A DNA stretch of 64,000 nucleotides from an uncultured Clostridia bacterium. Its GTDB lineage: Bacteria; Bacillota; Clostridia; Christensenellales; CAG-917. The notes under the pieces are model-generated. The model saw only the letters and a program-made list of their open reading frames with translations. It did no database searches and was not told the DNA's origin. Shown here one piece after another: positions 1 to 7,593 of this stretch. How positions within the stretch are numbered: the stretch's first letter is position 1; each line of letters starts with the position of its first letter. The translations under genes were made by a program, and so were the position numbers. The DNA lies in the NCBI GenBank assembly GCA_934277615.1, contig CAKQUV010000003.1:62001-126000 (forward strand), written 5' to 3'.

Positions 1-846
1 GACGCAGAATACAATCTCGACAGCAAGCCGTCGGGTGAAGCTCAGCAATTGCTCGATGCGGGCGCAAACGCGGAAAACAAAGAGCAAATCGCTCCCGAAA
101 CGCTTGAATTTGCTCAACAAGTGGTGGAAAACACCAAGAAAAAACATCAATCCCCCAAAGAGTGGTGGGGCGCAAAGAGCGAACTCGAAAGAGGCAGACT
201 CAAATCATTTGCTCTCATTCTCGCTTCGATTTTTATGTGGTTTATGGGTTACAACGCGGTATCTTCCAACTTGTCCATTTACACCACAAAAGCCCTCAAC
301 CTCTCGGCAGGTATCGCGTCCATCATCTCCGGCGTATCTATGGGCATAAGCGCAATCGCATTTATCCCCGTCGGCTATATGGCAGCCAAGATCGGCAGAA
401 GAAAGTCCATTATGATCGGTTTCGGTATGGCAGTCGTGTCATTCGTGCTTATCTTTGCGGCAGTCGGTCCCAATTCCAATGAGGCAATCCCGGCAGTTTT
501 GTTCGCTTTGTTCTACCTCATCGCAGGCTTTGGTCTTATCATCGCCAACGTCAACACTTTCCCGATGGTAACCGAGCTTTCCACGGCGGAAACAGTCGGA
601 CAATACACCGGTTACTACTATATGGCAACCATGTCCGCCCAAGCAATCACCCCGGCAATCGGCGGCGCAATCATGGACGCAGGCGGCAACAAGTATTTGT
701 TCCTCTACAGCGCAATCTGCATCGTAATAGCAATCGTGCTTATGTTCTTTGTCAAACACGGTGACAGCGCACTGACCGCAAAGGGAAGAAAACTCTCTAA
801 AGAAGAGAAGAAACAAATCAGATTGGACGCGTTGGACGCTGATTAA
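1..846 (+). CDS. MFS transporter, C-terminal half (5' partial)
   Basis: The frame is open from base 1, so only the last 281 residues are present. After a hydrophilic, lysine/glutamate-rich segment (about residues 1-75, which would be the central cytoplasmic loop) there are six hydrophobic helices, matching the C-terminal six-helix half of a major facilitator. A GRRKS loop follows the second helix of this half, the usual MFS loop motif. The final TM is followed by a basic tail. The long central loop and overall pattern resemble sugar-type MFS carriers, but no substrate can be assigned. Transcription ends at a strong bidirectional hairpin shared with the convergent rubrerythrin gene. Confidence 0.85.
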   Translation, partial: DAEYNLDSKPSGEAQQLLDAGANAENKEQIAPETLEFAQQVVENTKKKHQSPKEWWGAKSELERGRLKSFALILASIFMWFMGYNAVSSNLSIYTTKALNLSAGIASIISGVSMGISAIAFIPVGYMAAKIGRRKSIMIGFGMAVVSFVLIFAAVGPNSNEAIPAVLFALFYLIAGFGLIIANVNTFPMVTELSTAETVGQYTGYYYMATMSAQAITPAIGGAIMDAGGNKYLFLYSAICIVIAIVLMFFVKHGDSALTAKGRKLSKEEKKQIRLDALDAD

Positions 847-862
847 AATAATAATTAGATAT

Positions 863-898
863 AACGAAAAAGACACGCTTACGCGTGTCTTTTTCGTT
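863..898. terminator. Bidirectional intrinsic terminator
   Basis: A perfect 16-bp stem (863-878 with 883-898) with a TTAC loop. The arms carry A-run and T-run flanks on both strands, so it can end the MFS transporter gene on + and rubrerythrin on -. It overlaps the rubrerythrin stop codon. Confidence 0.9.
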
Positions 899-1481
899 AG
901 TCGTTGAGTTTTAGCATGGTAAATCCTTGTTTCGCTTTGCAAAGCGGACACATATCCCACGCTTCTTTGCTTTCCGCTTCGTAGCCGCAGCCCGAACACT
1001 TCCATTTTACAGGCTTTTCTTTCTTGTACATCGTATCGTTTTTGAGTTGGTTGTGCAAGTCCTCAAACATAAGTTTGTGGCAATGCTCCACGTCCGATAG
1101 CATTTTGAACGCGTTTGCGATTTCTTCAAAGCCCTCTTCGCGAGCGGTTTTTTCAAACACTCGATAGGTTTTTACTTCGCTTTCCTCGTCCTCGGCGGCA
1201 AGTTTGAGATTTTGCTCCAAATCCCACTTTTCCTTGAACGGATAACCCGCGCAAATCTCGATATTTTCAATGGTTTTGTTGCTTGCTTGTTGGATAAAGG
1301 TGTACAGCACGCGTGCGTGATTGAATTCGTTGTACACCACCTTGTCTATGACTTCGGCTAGGGCGTTGTAGCCCTCGTTGCGTGCGCCGTATTCAATGAA
1401 CCTGTATCTCGTCATTGCTTGTGTTTCGCCCGCATAAGCGCGAGCGAGGTTTGAAAACGTTTTGCTGTCGATGAGTTTCAT
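897..1481 (-). CDS. rbr: Rubrerythrin
   Basis: A 194-residue non-haem iron peroxidase of the anaerobic oxidative stress response; it reduces hydrogen peroxide in the cytosol using electrons from rubredoxin-type donors. The N-terminal four-helix diiron domain shows E19, an ExxH at E52-H55, glutamates near 99-102 and a second ExxH at E132-H135. The C-terminal rubredoxin-like domain carries C162-x2-C165 and C178-x2-C181. Length and domain order are the standard rubrerythrin ones. An AGGAG site sits eight bases before the ATG on the minus strand. The gene stands alone and converges on the MFS gene. Confidence 0.96.
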   Translation of the reverse strand: MKLIDSKTFSNLARAYAGETQAMTRYRFIEYGARNEGYNALAEVIDKVVYNEFNHARVLYTFIQQASNKTIENIEICAGYPFKEKWDLEQNLKLAAEDEESEVKTYRVFEKTAREEGFEEIANAFKMLSDVEHCHKLMFEDLHNQLKNDTMYKKEKPVKWKCSGCGYEAESKEAWDMCPLCKAKQGFTMLKLND

Positions 1482-1673
1482 ATGCGATATCTCCTTTTTG
1501 TGATATACGGATTATTGCAATTTAGGCGCGTTTTTATACGGACGATGTGCTATAATCCGTGCGAAAACGGCAAAACGGCGGATTTTTACAAAAAGGCTTT
1601 TAATAATTGCAACAAAGTGGTATTATAATCGCAGAAATAAAAGTTTGGCGACGTAAGTCGCAAGGAGTAATAT

Positions 1674-2486
1674 ATGAGTGATTGTACGCACGATTGCGGT
1701 TCTTGTTCCAAGGACTGCTCGTCGAGAAGTTTGATTGCAGAGCAAAACAAACTTTCCAACATCAAAAAAGTTATCGCCGTCGTAAGCGGCAAGGGCGGAG
1801 TGGGCAAATCTCTTGTAACGTCTTTGCTCGCCGTGGGCAAAGTCAAAGAGGGTAAATCGGTAGGCATTTTGGATGCCGACATCACAGGTCCGTCCATTCC
1901 GCGCGCTTTCGGCATTTACGGAGGTGTGGAAGGCGACGCCAACGGCATCTATCCCCGTCAAAGCGACTTCGGCGTGAGAGTGGTGTCTTCCAATCTCCTT
2001 TTGGATGACGAAACCGATCCCGTCATATGGCGCGGACCTGTCATCGCAGGCATGGTCAAACAATTCTGGACGGACGTCGTATGGGGCGATCTCGATTTCC
2101 TCTTTGTCGATTGCCCTCCGGGAACTGGCGACGTGCCTCTCACCGTATTTCAATCCATCAAGCTTGACGGCATAATTATTGTAACGTCGCCGCAAGACCT
2201 CGTGTCCATGATCGTCGAAAAAGCCGTCAAAATGGCAAACAAAATGAATATCCCCATCTACGGCGTAGTGGAGAATATGAGCTTCATCGAGTGCCCCGAT
2301 TGCGGAAAGAAAATCGATATATTCGGCACAAGCAACGTTGACAAAATCGCAAAAGACTTTGACCTCAAAGTGCTTGGAAAACTCCCCATTGACCGCAATA
2401 TCGCAAGCGCGGTTGACCAAGGCAAAGTGGAGCAACTCGATGCAAGCAAATACCTCGCGGACGCACTCCAAGCAATCGAAAAGTAA
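1674..2486 (+). CDS. mrp: Mrp/NBP35-type P-loop ATPase, Fe-S carrier
   Basis: A 270-residue member of the ParA/MinD-like Mrp/ApbC family, which binds and transfers [4Fe-4S] clusters to apoproteins. The deviant Walker A GKGGVGKS lies at residues 39-46. A CPDC motif near residues 207-210 is the dimer-bridging cluster site of this family. The N-terminus has four extra cysteines (4, 8, 11, 15) ahead of the ATPase domain, recalling the N-terminal cluster of Nbp35-type proteins. AAGGAG precedes the ATG. The next gene starts two bases after this stop, so the two are almost certainly co-transcribed. Such a carrier fits the many Fe-S enzymes of this region. Confidence 0.93.
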   Translation: MSDCTHDCGSCSKDCSSRSLIAEQNKLSNIKKVIAVVSGKGGVGKSLVTSLLAVGKVKEGKSVGILDADITGPSIPRAFGIYGGVEGDANGIYPRQSDFGVRVVSSNLLLDDETDPVIWRGPVIAGMVKQFWTDVVWGDLDFLFVDCPPGTGDVPLTVFQSIKLDGIIIVTSPQDLVSMIVEKAVKMANKMNIPIYGVVENMSFIECPDCGKKIDIFGTSNVDKIAKDFDLKVLGKLPIDRNIASAVDQGKVEQLDASKYLADALQAIEK

Positions 2487-2487
2487 T

Positions 2488-2952
2488 ATGACAAGGCGCG
2501 AAATAGCAGAGAATAACTTTGTCCAAGGTTACAGTTGCGCACAATCGGTAGTGCTTGCCTTTTTCGACATTACGGGTTTTGGCGGCGAACAAGCGTTGCG
2601 TCTTTGCTCCTCGTTTGGCGGCGGTATGGGCAGACTTAGAGAAGTATGCGGCGCAGTCAGCGGCATGTTTATCGTCGAAGGACTGTTGGAAGGATACGAC
2701 TATCCCGACAAGCCCGACGCAAAGCAGCAAAAGACCGCCCACTACGCACGCATCCAAGAACTTGCACAGCGTTTCAAACAAATCAACGGCTCAATCGTGT
2801 GCCGTGAGATTTTGGGTGCGCGTGCAACCACCTCGCCAGTTCCCGACGACCGCACTCCCGAGTATTACAAAACCAGACCGTGCGCCAAAATGTGCGGCGA
2901 TGCCGCCGAAGTCCTTGAAACCTTCCTCCGTGAGCGTGGAATAATAGAATAA
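2488..2952 (+). CDS. C_GCAxxG_C_C family redox protein
   Basis: A 154-residue protein of the C_GCAxxG_C_C family, cysteine-rich proteins thought to act in redox or metal handling; no reaction is established. Visible features are C17 in a GYSC segment, C40 before a glycine-rich stretch, C54 in CGAVSG, a further cysteine in CREILG and a C-terminal pair in RPCAKMC. I chose the ATG at 2488 because it follows the mrp stop by one base and the protein then begins as the family does; the frame is open further upstream but only inside mrp. Coupling to the Fe-S carrier suggests a related function (inference). Confidence 0.85.
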   Translation: MTRREIAENNFVQGYSCAQSVVLAFFDITGFGGEQALRLCSSFGGGMGRLREVCGAVSGMFIVEGLLEGYDYPDKPDAKQQKTAHYARIQELAQRFKQINGSIVCREILGARATTSPVPDDRTPEYYKTRPCAKMCGDAAEVLETFLRERGIIE

Positions 2953-3147
2953 TCCATAAATGTGCCAAAGGCGCACACACCAAGCAAGCGATATAGCGAA
3001 ACTGTGGCAAGATTTTTTATCCTTGCTTGAACTGATAGCGTATATCGGTTGCGCGGTAGCAGAGCAATAAGGCTAGCGTGGCAGTAGATAATGAACTTGT
3101 GAGTTGTCTTTGCCACAGCGACGACTTTTGTTCGGAATATCCACAAC
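2953..3147. other. Gene-free, strongly foldable intergenic segment
   Basis: No convincing gene. Several inverted repeats are visible: a GTGCC/GGCAC-type hairpin near 2961-2976, a CGATATA/TATATCG pair (about 2995 with 3046), and a GTGGCA...TGCCAC hairpin around 3079-3117. It leads directly into the hairpin array at 3148. It could be part of a transcribed structured leader or a decayed element; I cannot identify a known RNA family. Confidence 0.4.
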
Positions 3148-3260
3148 TTGCGCTACGCGCAAATATCACTTTTGGCGCAAGCCAAAAATATCACTGTTGC
3201 GATAGCAACAATATCACTCTCGCTTTGCGAGAATATCACTTATATTGTTGCACAATATAA
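3148..3260. repeat. Array of five different hairpins separated by ATATCACT
   Basis: Five short stem-loops follow each other: 3148-3162, 3170-3187, 3195-3210, 3218-3232 and 3240-3260. Stem sequences and loop sequences all differ, yet each is self-complementary over 6 to 9 bp. The first four are each followed by the same linker ATATCACT (3163-3170, 3188-3195, 3211-3218, 3233-3240), whose last T pairs with an A closing the next stem. The last hairpin ends four bases before the start codon of the MGMT-like gene. Conserved linker plus variable but paired stems points to selection on structure or to a mobile short-repeat family. Confidence 0.8.
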
Positions 3261-3264
3261 CCAT

Positions 3265-3582
3265 ATGAGTTTCTACGACGTCGTATATGAACAAGTAAAG
3301 AAAATCCCAAGCGGAAAAGTTGCAACCTACGGACAAATCGCAGCGTTGTGTGGCTCTCCGCGCGCCTCGCGCGCAGTAGGGTACGCGCTTCATTTCAACC
3401 CCGATCCCGAGCACATTCCTTGCTTCAGAGTGGTCAACCGTTTTGGCAGATGCGCCCCTGCGTTTGCTTTTGGTGGTCCGGAAGTCCAAGCCAATCTTCT
3501 CCGTGCCGACGGCATCGAGGTTGACAAAGACGGCTACGTCGATTTGGACAAATATCAATGGAATCCGTATAGTTATAAGTAA
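3265..3582 (+). CDS. MGMT-like protein with PCFRVV in place of PCHRV
   Basis: A 105-residue protein matching the DNA-binding/active-site domain of O6-alkylguanine-DNA alkyltransferases, without the N-terminal domain of full enzymes. The winged-helix region contains a conserved RAVGYAL segment (arginine finger, about residues 34-42). The active-site loop reads IPCFRVV at 51-57: the acceptor cysteine C53 is kept but the catalytic histidine is phenylalanine. It may be a weak methyltransferase or, like the alkyltransferase-like (ATL) proteins, a lesion-binding protein. I start at ATG 3265, where the family N-terminus begins; there is no clear Shine-Dalgarno because the last array hairpin ends at 3260. 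Confidence 0.82.
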   Translation: MSFYDVVYEQVKKIPSGKVATYGQIAALCGSPRASRAVGYALHFNPDPEHIPCFRVVNRFGRCAPAFAFGGPEVQANLLRADGIEVDKDGYVDLDKYQWNPYSYK

Positions 3583-3599
3583 TAAAAATTCCAATCCGG

Positions 3600-3660
3600 T
3601 GTGGGTGTCCCAACCAGTGTCATTCCGAGGGAGTAAAACGACCGTGGGAATCTAGGCGAC
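3600..3660. repeat. Possible short dispersed intergenic repeat
   Basis: The segment holding CATTCCGAGGGAG and GTGGGAATCTAGG resembles the CATTCCGAG...GGAATCT intergenic repeats common in Firmicutes genomes (recollection, not a search). Short ATTCC/GGAAT arms could pair. Only one copy is seen in this window. Confidence 0.3.
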
Positions 3661-3687
3661 AGCCACATAGTTCGATATTTTCAAAAT

Positions 3688-3715
3688 AAAAAGCGCACCG
3701 TATCGGTGCACTTTT
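3688..3715 (-). terminator. Intrinsic terminator of the XRE regulator gene
   Basis: On the minus strand, a stem GTGCACCG/CGGTGCGC with an ATA loop (core 3695-3700 with 3704-3709, extended by a G-U pair) is followed by a T-run at about 3688-3692. It lies directly after the stop codon of the regulator. Confidence 0.75.
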
Positions 3716-3926
3716 ACTTTATTTTCAAAATTTCGTCTGCGGAGCAATCAAGAAAATCGCACAATTTTGCAAACGTCGTCAACGACGGCATAATCCGTCC
3801 CGAAAGGTATTGCGAAACGGTCGGTTTTGACACGCCGATTGCTTTTGCAATCTCGCTTTTTGATTTTCCCGACAATTCGATTTCTTCTTTCAATCGTTTA
3901 CTTATGTTCTCTTCCAAGTCTATCAT
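3714..3926 (-). CDS. Small XRE-family helix-turn-helix regulator
   Basis: A 70-residue protein that is essentially one Cro/C1-type helix-turn-helix domain, with the canonical spacing of a KSEIAKAIGVSKPTVSQYL-like core (about residues 22-40). No sensor or oligomerisation domain follows, so it probably acts as a dimeric repressor. It is divergent from the PH/SHOCT membrane protein gene, and the space between them holds two copies of a 16-bp near-palindromic site, one filling the spacer of the other gene's promoter. Autoregulation and repression of the divergent gene are likely (inference). Only a weak ribosome site (GGTG) precedes the ATG. Confidence 0.88.
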   Translation of the reverse strand: MIDLEENISKRLKEEIELSGKSKSEIAKAIGVSKPTVSQYLSGRIMPSLTTFAKLCDFLDCSADEILKIK

Positions 3927-3962
3927 TTTTCACCAACTATTATGTGTAATGATATTCTTATT

Positions 3963-4015
3963 ATTAGGCATTACTTAATTTTTATCTTGACAATTAGGCA
4001 TTACCTAACTATAAT
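3963..4015 (+). promoter_or_regulatory. Sigma-A promoter with twin operator sites
   Basis: TTGACA (3987-3992) and TATAAT (4010-4015) are spaced by 17 bp. The spacer contains TTAGGCATTACCTAA, an inverted repeat TTAGG-N5-CCTAA (3994-4008). A second copy with one arm mismatch lies 30 bp upstream (3963-3978), about three helical turns away, in position to cover the divergent regulator promoter. These are the probable binding sites of the adjacent XRE protein. Confidence 0.85.
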
Positions 4016-4039
4016 TTGAATAAATAGGAGGAATTTGTT

Positions 4040-4789
4040 GTGAACGAAATTAGAAAGAATAAAGACGAAGAAATCGCTATTATAAAAGTAACATGCAAAA
4101 TTCCGACAAGCACATTAGTTGGTTATATTATTCTTAACCTGCTTGCCTTGGGATTTTTAATCTATACTATAACTCTTCGAATAAATGAAGATTCGGTAGG
4201 GAATGATGTCCTTTTAACAATTGTTGCAATTTCATTTGTGTGGTGTATTATAATATCAATTTTGAGTATTCTCGCCATTAAAAAAACAACTTATACGCTT
4301 ACAAACAAAAGAATATATGGTATTAAAGCAACAGGAATGTCAAGCAAGAGTTTTAGTTATAGACTTGATATGATAGATGAGGTGGAAATTAACAAGCATC
4401 TTGACAGACAGCAACTTGTATTAAAGTTTTTGCAAGGAAACAACGCCGATGCTAATATAAATAAAACAATTGCAACCAACGACAAGACTTTTACAATTGA
4501 GTATATTGAAAATAGCGAGCAAGTGTTTGAGGAATTATCCAAAGCCTTGAATAGTATTAAAAACGATAAAGATTTAATGGTCGATATTGAAATGGAAAAA
4601 ATCGGAGTACAAGACAAACAAGCGGACGCTTTTGCCAAAATTGCAGAGAACATATCGACGAAGCAGCCAAATCATATAGAAAACAAAGACGATTATATTT
4701 CACAGTTGCAACGATTAAAACAGTTGTTAGATAGCGGCGTAATCACTCAACAAGAGTTCGACGAGAAGAAAAAAGAATTGTTGAAATAA
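4040..4789 (+). CDS. Two-helix membrane protein with PH-like and SHOCT domains
   Basis: A 249-residue protein. Two hydrophobic helices (about residues 24-46 and 56-80) are followed by a bacterial PH-like domain (about 85-180, containing a TYTLTNKRIYG strand typical of this fold), a linker, and a C-terminal SHOCT domain (about 217-249, LKQLLDSGVITQQEFDEKK) as found in many small membrane-associated proteins. Function unknown. Start is GTG, set by AGGAGG at 4026-4031. The gene is noticeably more AT-rich than its neighbours and travels with its own small repressor, so lateral acquisition of this regulator/membrane protein pair is plausible. Confidence 0.8.
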   Translation: MNEIRKNKDEEIAIIKVTCKIPTSTLVGYIILNLLALGFLIYTITLRINEDSVGNDVLLTIVAISFVWCIIISILSILAIKKTTYTLTNKRIYGIKATGMSSKSFSYRLDMIDEVEINKHLDRQQLVLKFLQGNNADANINKTIATNDKTFTIEYIENSEQVFEELSKALNSIKNDKDLMVDIEMEKIGVQDKQADAFAKIAENISTKQPNHIENKDDYISQLQRLKQLLDSGVITQQEFDEKKKELLK

Positions 4790-4820
4790 AACATCTGATT
4801 CGGTATTTATACTCATTCAA

Positions 4821-4848
4821 AACAGCCACCGATTTTTCGGTGGCTGTT
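4821..4848. terminator. Bidirectional intrinsic terminator
   Basis: A 12-bp perfect stem (4821-4832 with 4837-4848) with a TTTT loop lies between two converging genes. T-runs follow on both strands, more clearly on the minus strand (end of the phosphoglucomutase gene). Confidence 0.85.
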
Positions 4849-4874
4849 GCGTTTTATTATGTTTGTTTTTTATA

Positions 4875-6617
4875 TCAGTTTGCAAGATTTGCCATATAGG
4901 TAAGGTAGTTTTCCGCAAGGGCGGTTGCTTCTGCTTGGGTGGGTTTGCTCGTCGCTACGTAAAATTTGAGTTTTGGCTCTGTGCCGCTCGGGCGGATGCA
5001 AATCCAGTCCCCGTTTTCAAGATGAATTTTGAAAGCGTTGGTCTTTGGCAAGTCGATGTCTTCAACCTTTCCGCAAGCGTACGTCTTTTTGCGCGTCACA
5101 AAGTCGCTTTGCGCAAGCACTTTGACACCCGCGATTTCGGTGAAGGAAGTGGAGCGGATTTTGTTCATAATATCCGCCATTTTTTGCATACCGTCCAAGC
5201 CGCCGAAGGTTATGGAGTTTGCCTTTTCCACGTAGTAGCCGAATTTTTTGTAAACGCCTTGGAGCACGTCGTACACGCTCGTGCCCTTGGACTCGAAGTA
5301 GCACACCATTTCGGCAAACATCATGCTTGCCACAACCGCGTCTTTATCTCTTGCGTGCGTGCCGACGAGCGAACCGTAGCTTTCCTCAAAGCCGAATAGG
5401 TAAGTGTATTTGCCGTTTTGCTCCCATTCTTTGATTTTTTCACCGATAAACTTAAAGCCCGTAAGCACGTCGAAGGTGGTAACTCCGTAACTTGTCGCAA
5501 GCGCACGAGCAAGTTCCGTGGTGACGATAGTCTTGACGAGTGCGCCGTTTTTGGGCATAGTGCCGTCTTCGCTCTTGCGAAGGAATATGTAATTGGCAAG
5601 AAGCACGCCGATTTGATTGCCGTTGAGCAGTACGAATTTGCCCTTGTCGTTGCGCACGGCAATGCCCATTCTGTCCGCGTCCGGGTCTGTTCCGATAACG
5701 ATATCACTGCCGATTTTGTCCGCAAGCTCAACGCCGAGGCGCAACGTATCCGCCTCTTCCGGATTGGGCACGCGCACGGTTGAAAACTCTGTATCCGGCA
5801 ACGCTTGTTCTTTTACGACGTTGACGGTGATGCCCATTCTCGAAAGGATTGTGGTTACGGGCACGTAGCCGCTGCCGTGTATAGGCGTGTATACAATTTT
5901 GACGTCTTTTCCGTATTTGCTCACAGCCTCGGGGGAGAGCGAAAGCTTGCTTATAGTATCAAAATACGCCTCGTCCACGCTCTTGCCGATGACGGTGATA
6001 TGCGGCGCGACTTCCTTGTTGTCAAGCCCCTTAATGCTATCCGCCGTCAGCACCGCATTTTCTTCCTCAATGCCGAAATACTGGGTTTTATCTATAAATT
6101 CCACCACTTTATCTGTCGATTCGGGCGACATCTGCGCTCCGTCCTCGCCATAGACTTTGTATCCGTTGTAGTTCTTGGGGTTGTGCGATGCGGTTATCAT
6201 AACGCCTGCAATCGCGTTTAAGTGGCGTATTGCGAAAGAGCACATCGGCACGGGATGCACGGTGTCGAAGAGGTAAGCGTTTATGCCGTTTTTGGCAAGC
6301 ACTTTTGCCACCTCTATAGAGAATTCGCTTGAATACTTGCGTGTGTCGTAAGATATGACAACGCCTCTTTTCATAGCCTCGTCGCCGAGCGTCTTTATGT
6401 ATTTGGCAAGTCCTTTTGTTGCGCGGCGCACGGTGAACGTGTTCATTCTGTTCGTGCCCACGTCAAGCACGCCTCTCATGCCTGCCGTGCCGAATTGAAG
6501 AGGACAATAAAACATTTCCTTCTTTTCATCTTCCGTCAAAGCCGCGAGCCTTGCCTTGTCCTCGACGGACACTTCGTCCGACGTGAGCCATTGCATATAA
6601 CTTGATTGATAGTCCAT
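4875..6617 (-). CDS. pgcA: Phosphoglucomutase/phosphomannomutase
   Basis: A 580-residue alpha-D-phosphohexomutase, interconverting hexose 1- and 6-phosphates and so linking glycolysis with UDP-glucose and cell-envelope precursor supply. All four signature sites are present: the phosphoserine loop TASHNP (S144), the Mg2+ loop DPDADR (311-316), the sugar-binding loop GFEESYG (409-415) and the phosphate-binding RPSGTEPK near 542. The length matches the PgcA/PGM2-like branch rather than the shorter GlmM branch. It lies 40 bp downstream of the VanW gene on the same strand, so a two-gene operon is possible. Confidence 0.95.
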   Translation of the reverse strand: MDYQSSYMQWLTSDEVSVEDKARLAALTEDEKKEMFYCPLQFGTAGMRGVLDVGTNRMNTFTVRRATKGLAKYIKTLGDEAMKRGVVISYDTRKYSSEFSIEVAKVLAKNGINAYLFDTVHPVPMCSFAIRHLNAIAGVMITASHNPKNYNGYKVYGEDGAQMSPESTDKVVEFIDKTQYFGIEEENAVLTADSIKGLDNKEVAPHITVIGKSVDEAYFDTISKLSLSPEAVSKYGKDVKIVYTPIHGSGYVPVTTILSRMGITVNVVKEQALPDTEFSTVRVPNPEEADTLRLGVELADKIGSDIVIGTDPDADRMGIAVRNDKGKFVLLNGNQIGVLLANYIFLRKSEDGTMPKNGALVKTIVTTELARALATSYGVTTFDVLTGFKFIGEKIKEWEQNGKYTYLFGFEESYGSLVGTHARDKDAVVASMMFAEMVCYFESKGTSVYDVLQGVYKKFGYYVEKANSITFGGLDGMQKMADIMNKIRSTSFTEIAGVKVLAQSDFVTRKKTYACGKVEDIDLPKTNAFKIHLENGDWICIRPSGTEPKLKFYVATSKPTQAEATALAENYLTYMANLAN

Positions 6618-6657
6618 AGCATACCTCTATGTTTTCGTTTGTTAAATTATACCGCTA

Positions 6658-7482
6658 TCAACCCTCTCGTGTCAATGCCGAATCTGCCGTCCCGCGCAAA
6701 ACTATTCGTTTTTGCGGAAAATACGTGTCTTTGCGGATAAGCACTGTTTTTAGGAGTTTTCCGTTTTGGTAATATTCCAAAAAACCTTGCGAGCGCAGCC
6801 CTGCCTTTCCGTACGTATCGATGACCTCTTCTCCGAGTTTGAGAGTGGCATCGTCGCGGTATTCTACCTCGAAGGGAAGAGTCTCGATTGTCTGCGAGCG
6901 GCGGCGTATGGTGCAGGACTCCAATCCGTACATTTCCGCTTTGAGATACTTTCCGTCCGCAATCATTTTGATTGTTACGGGGGAGGATAGAGTGTTGACG
7001 AATCGCAAATCGCTTGCCGTGGACACCATAGCGTCAAATGACGGCGCAACGTAGCTCACAGGCAGCGAGTGCGCCCTCACGCAAGTTATGGTGAGGTTGG
7101 CAAGCAGCGCGCAGTTATACACCGTGCTGGACACCTGGCACACGCCGCCACCGACGCCTTCCACAAATTCTCCGTCCTTTATGATGTACGCGCTTTTGAA
7201 CCCGTTTTCGACAGTGCGCGCTCCCACGATATCGTTGAAAGAGAACTCGTCTTCGGGGTATAGCACCGTCCCGTCGATTTTGCGACAAGCAAGCGCAACG
7301 TTGTCCTTGCGATTTGGTTTGCTGTCACCGTAGTAGGTGGAAAAGCGCGCGATTAATTTTTGTCCGTCGGATACTGCGGTTGCTACGTCTTTTGGGTGCA
7401 TAGTTCCTTCCATAACAAAAGCAATTGCCGCCAATGCGATGACAACGCACGCAAAAGCGAGGTATTTGACTGATTTTTTCAT
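6658..7482 (-). CDS. VanW family membrane-anchored protein
   Basis: About 274 residues. An N-terminal basic-plus-hydrophobic segment (about 4-25) is a signal anchor. The VanW domain follows, with the hallmark stretch of a GGGVCQVSSTVYNCALL-type motif around residues 120-136 and LPVSYV further on. The C-terminal part resembles a short G5-like beta region. VanW proteins are exported and of unknown biochemical role, named from vancomycin-resistance clusters but widespread. The open frame extends to a TTG at 7527; I chose the ATG at 7482 because it gives a normal signal anchor. No strong ribosome site is visible, and an ACACATA/TATGTGT inverted repeat spans this start. Confidence 0.82.
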   Translation of the reverse strand: MKKSVKYLAFACVVIALAAIAFVMEGTMHPKDVATAVSDGQKLIARFSTYYGDSKPNRKDNVALACRKIDGTVLYPEDEFSFNDIVGARTVENGFKSAYIIKDGEFVEGVGGGVCQVSSTVYNCALLANLTITCVRAHSLPVSYVAPSFDAMVSTASDLRFVNTLSSPVTIKMIADGKYLKAEMYGLESCTIRRRSQTIETLPFEVEYRDDATLKLGEEVIDTYGKAGLRSQGFLEYYQNGKLLKTVLIRKDTYFPQKRIVLRGTADSALTREG

Positions 7483-7554
7483 ACACATAGTATGTGTGCA
7501 AAACGCAAAAAGAAACAAAAATCGCAATTTTGGGCATATCGGTTGTGAAAAGGG

Positions 7555-7573
7555 CAGTATATGTTATATACTG
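7555..7573. promoter_or_regulatory. Inverted repeat upstream of the ZIP gene
   Basis: CAGTATAT-GTT-ATATACTG, eight paired bases in each arm, ends 20 bp before the ZIP start codon. Its position suggests an operator or a short mRNA leader hairpin for a metal-regulated transporter, but no named metalloregulator box is recognisable. Confidence 0.45.
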
Positions 7574-7593
7574 TTGAGCGAGAGAGAATAACT

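Noticed and set aside
3051..3120. tRNA-like segment
   Set aside because: A few tRNA-like words occur, but no acceptor stem, T-loop or anticodon arm can be drawn.
3148..3260. CRISPR-like array
   Set aside because: The repeated part is only 8 bases and the segments between are self-complementary hairpins, not unique spacers; no cas genes.
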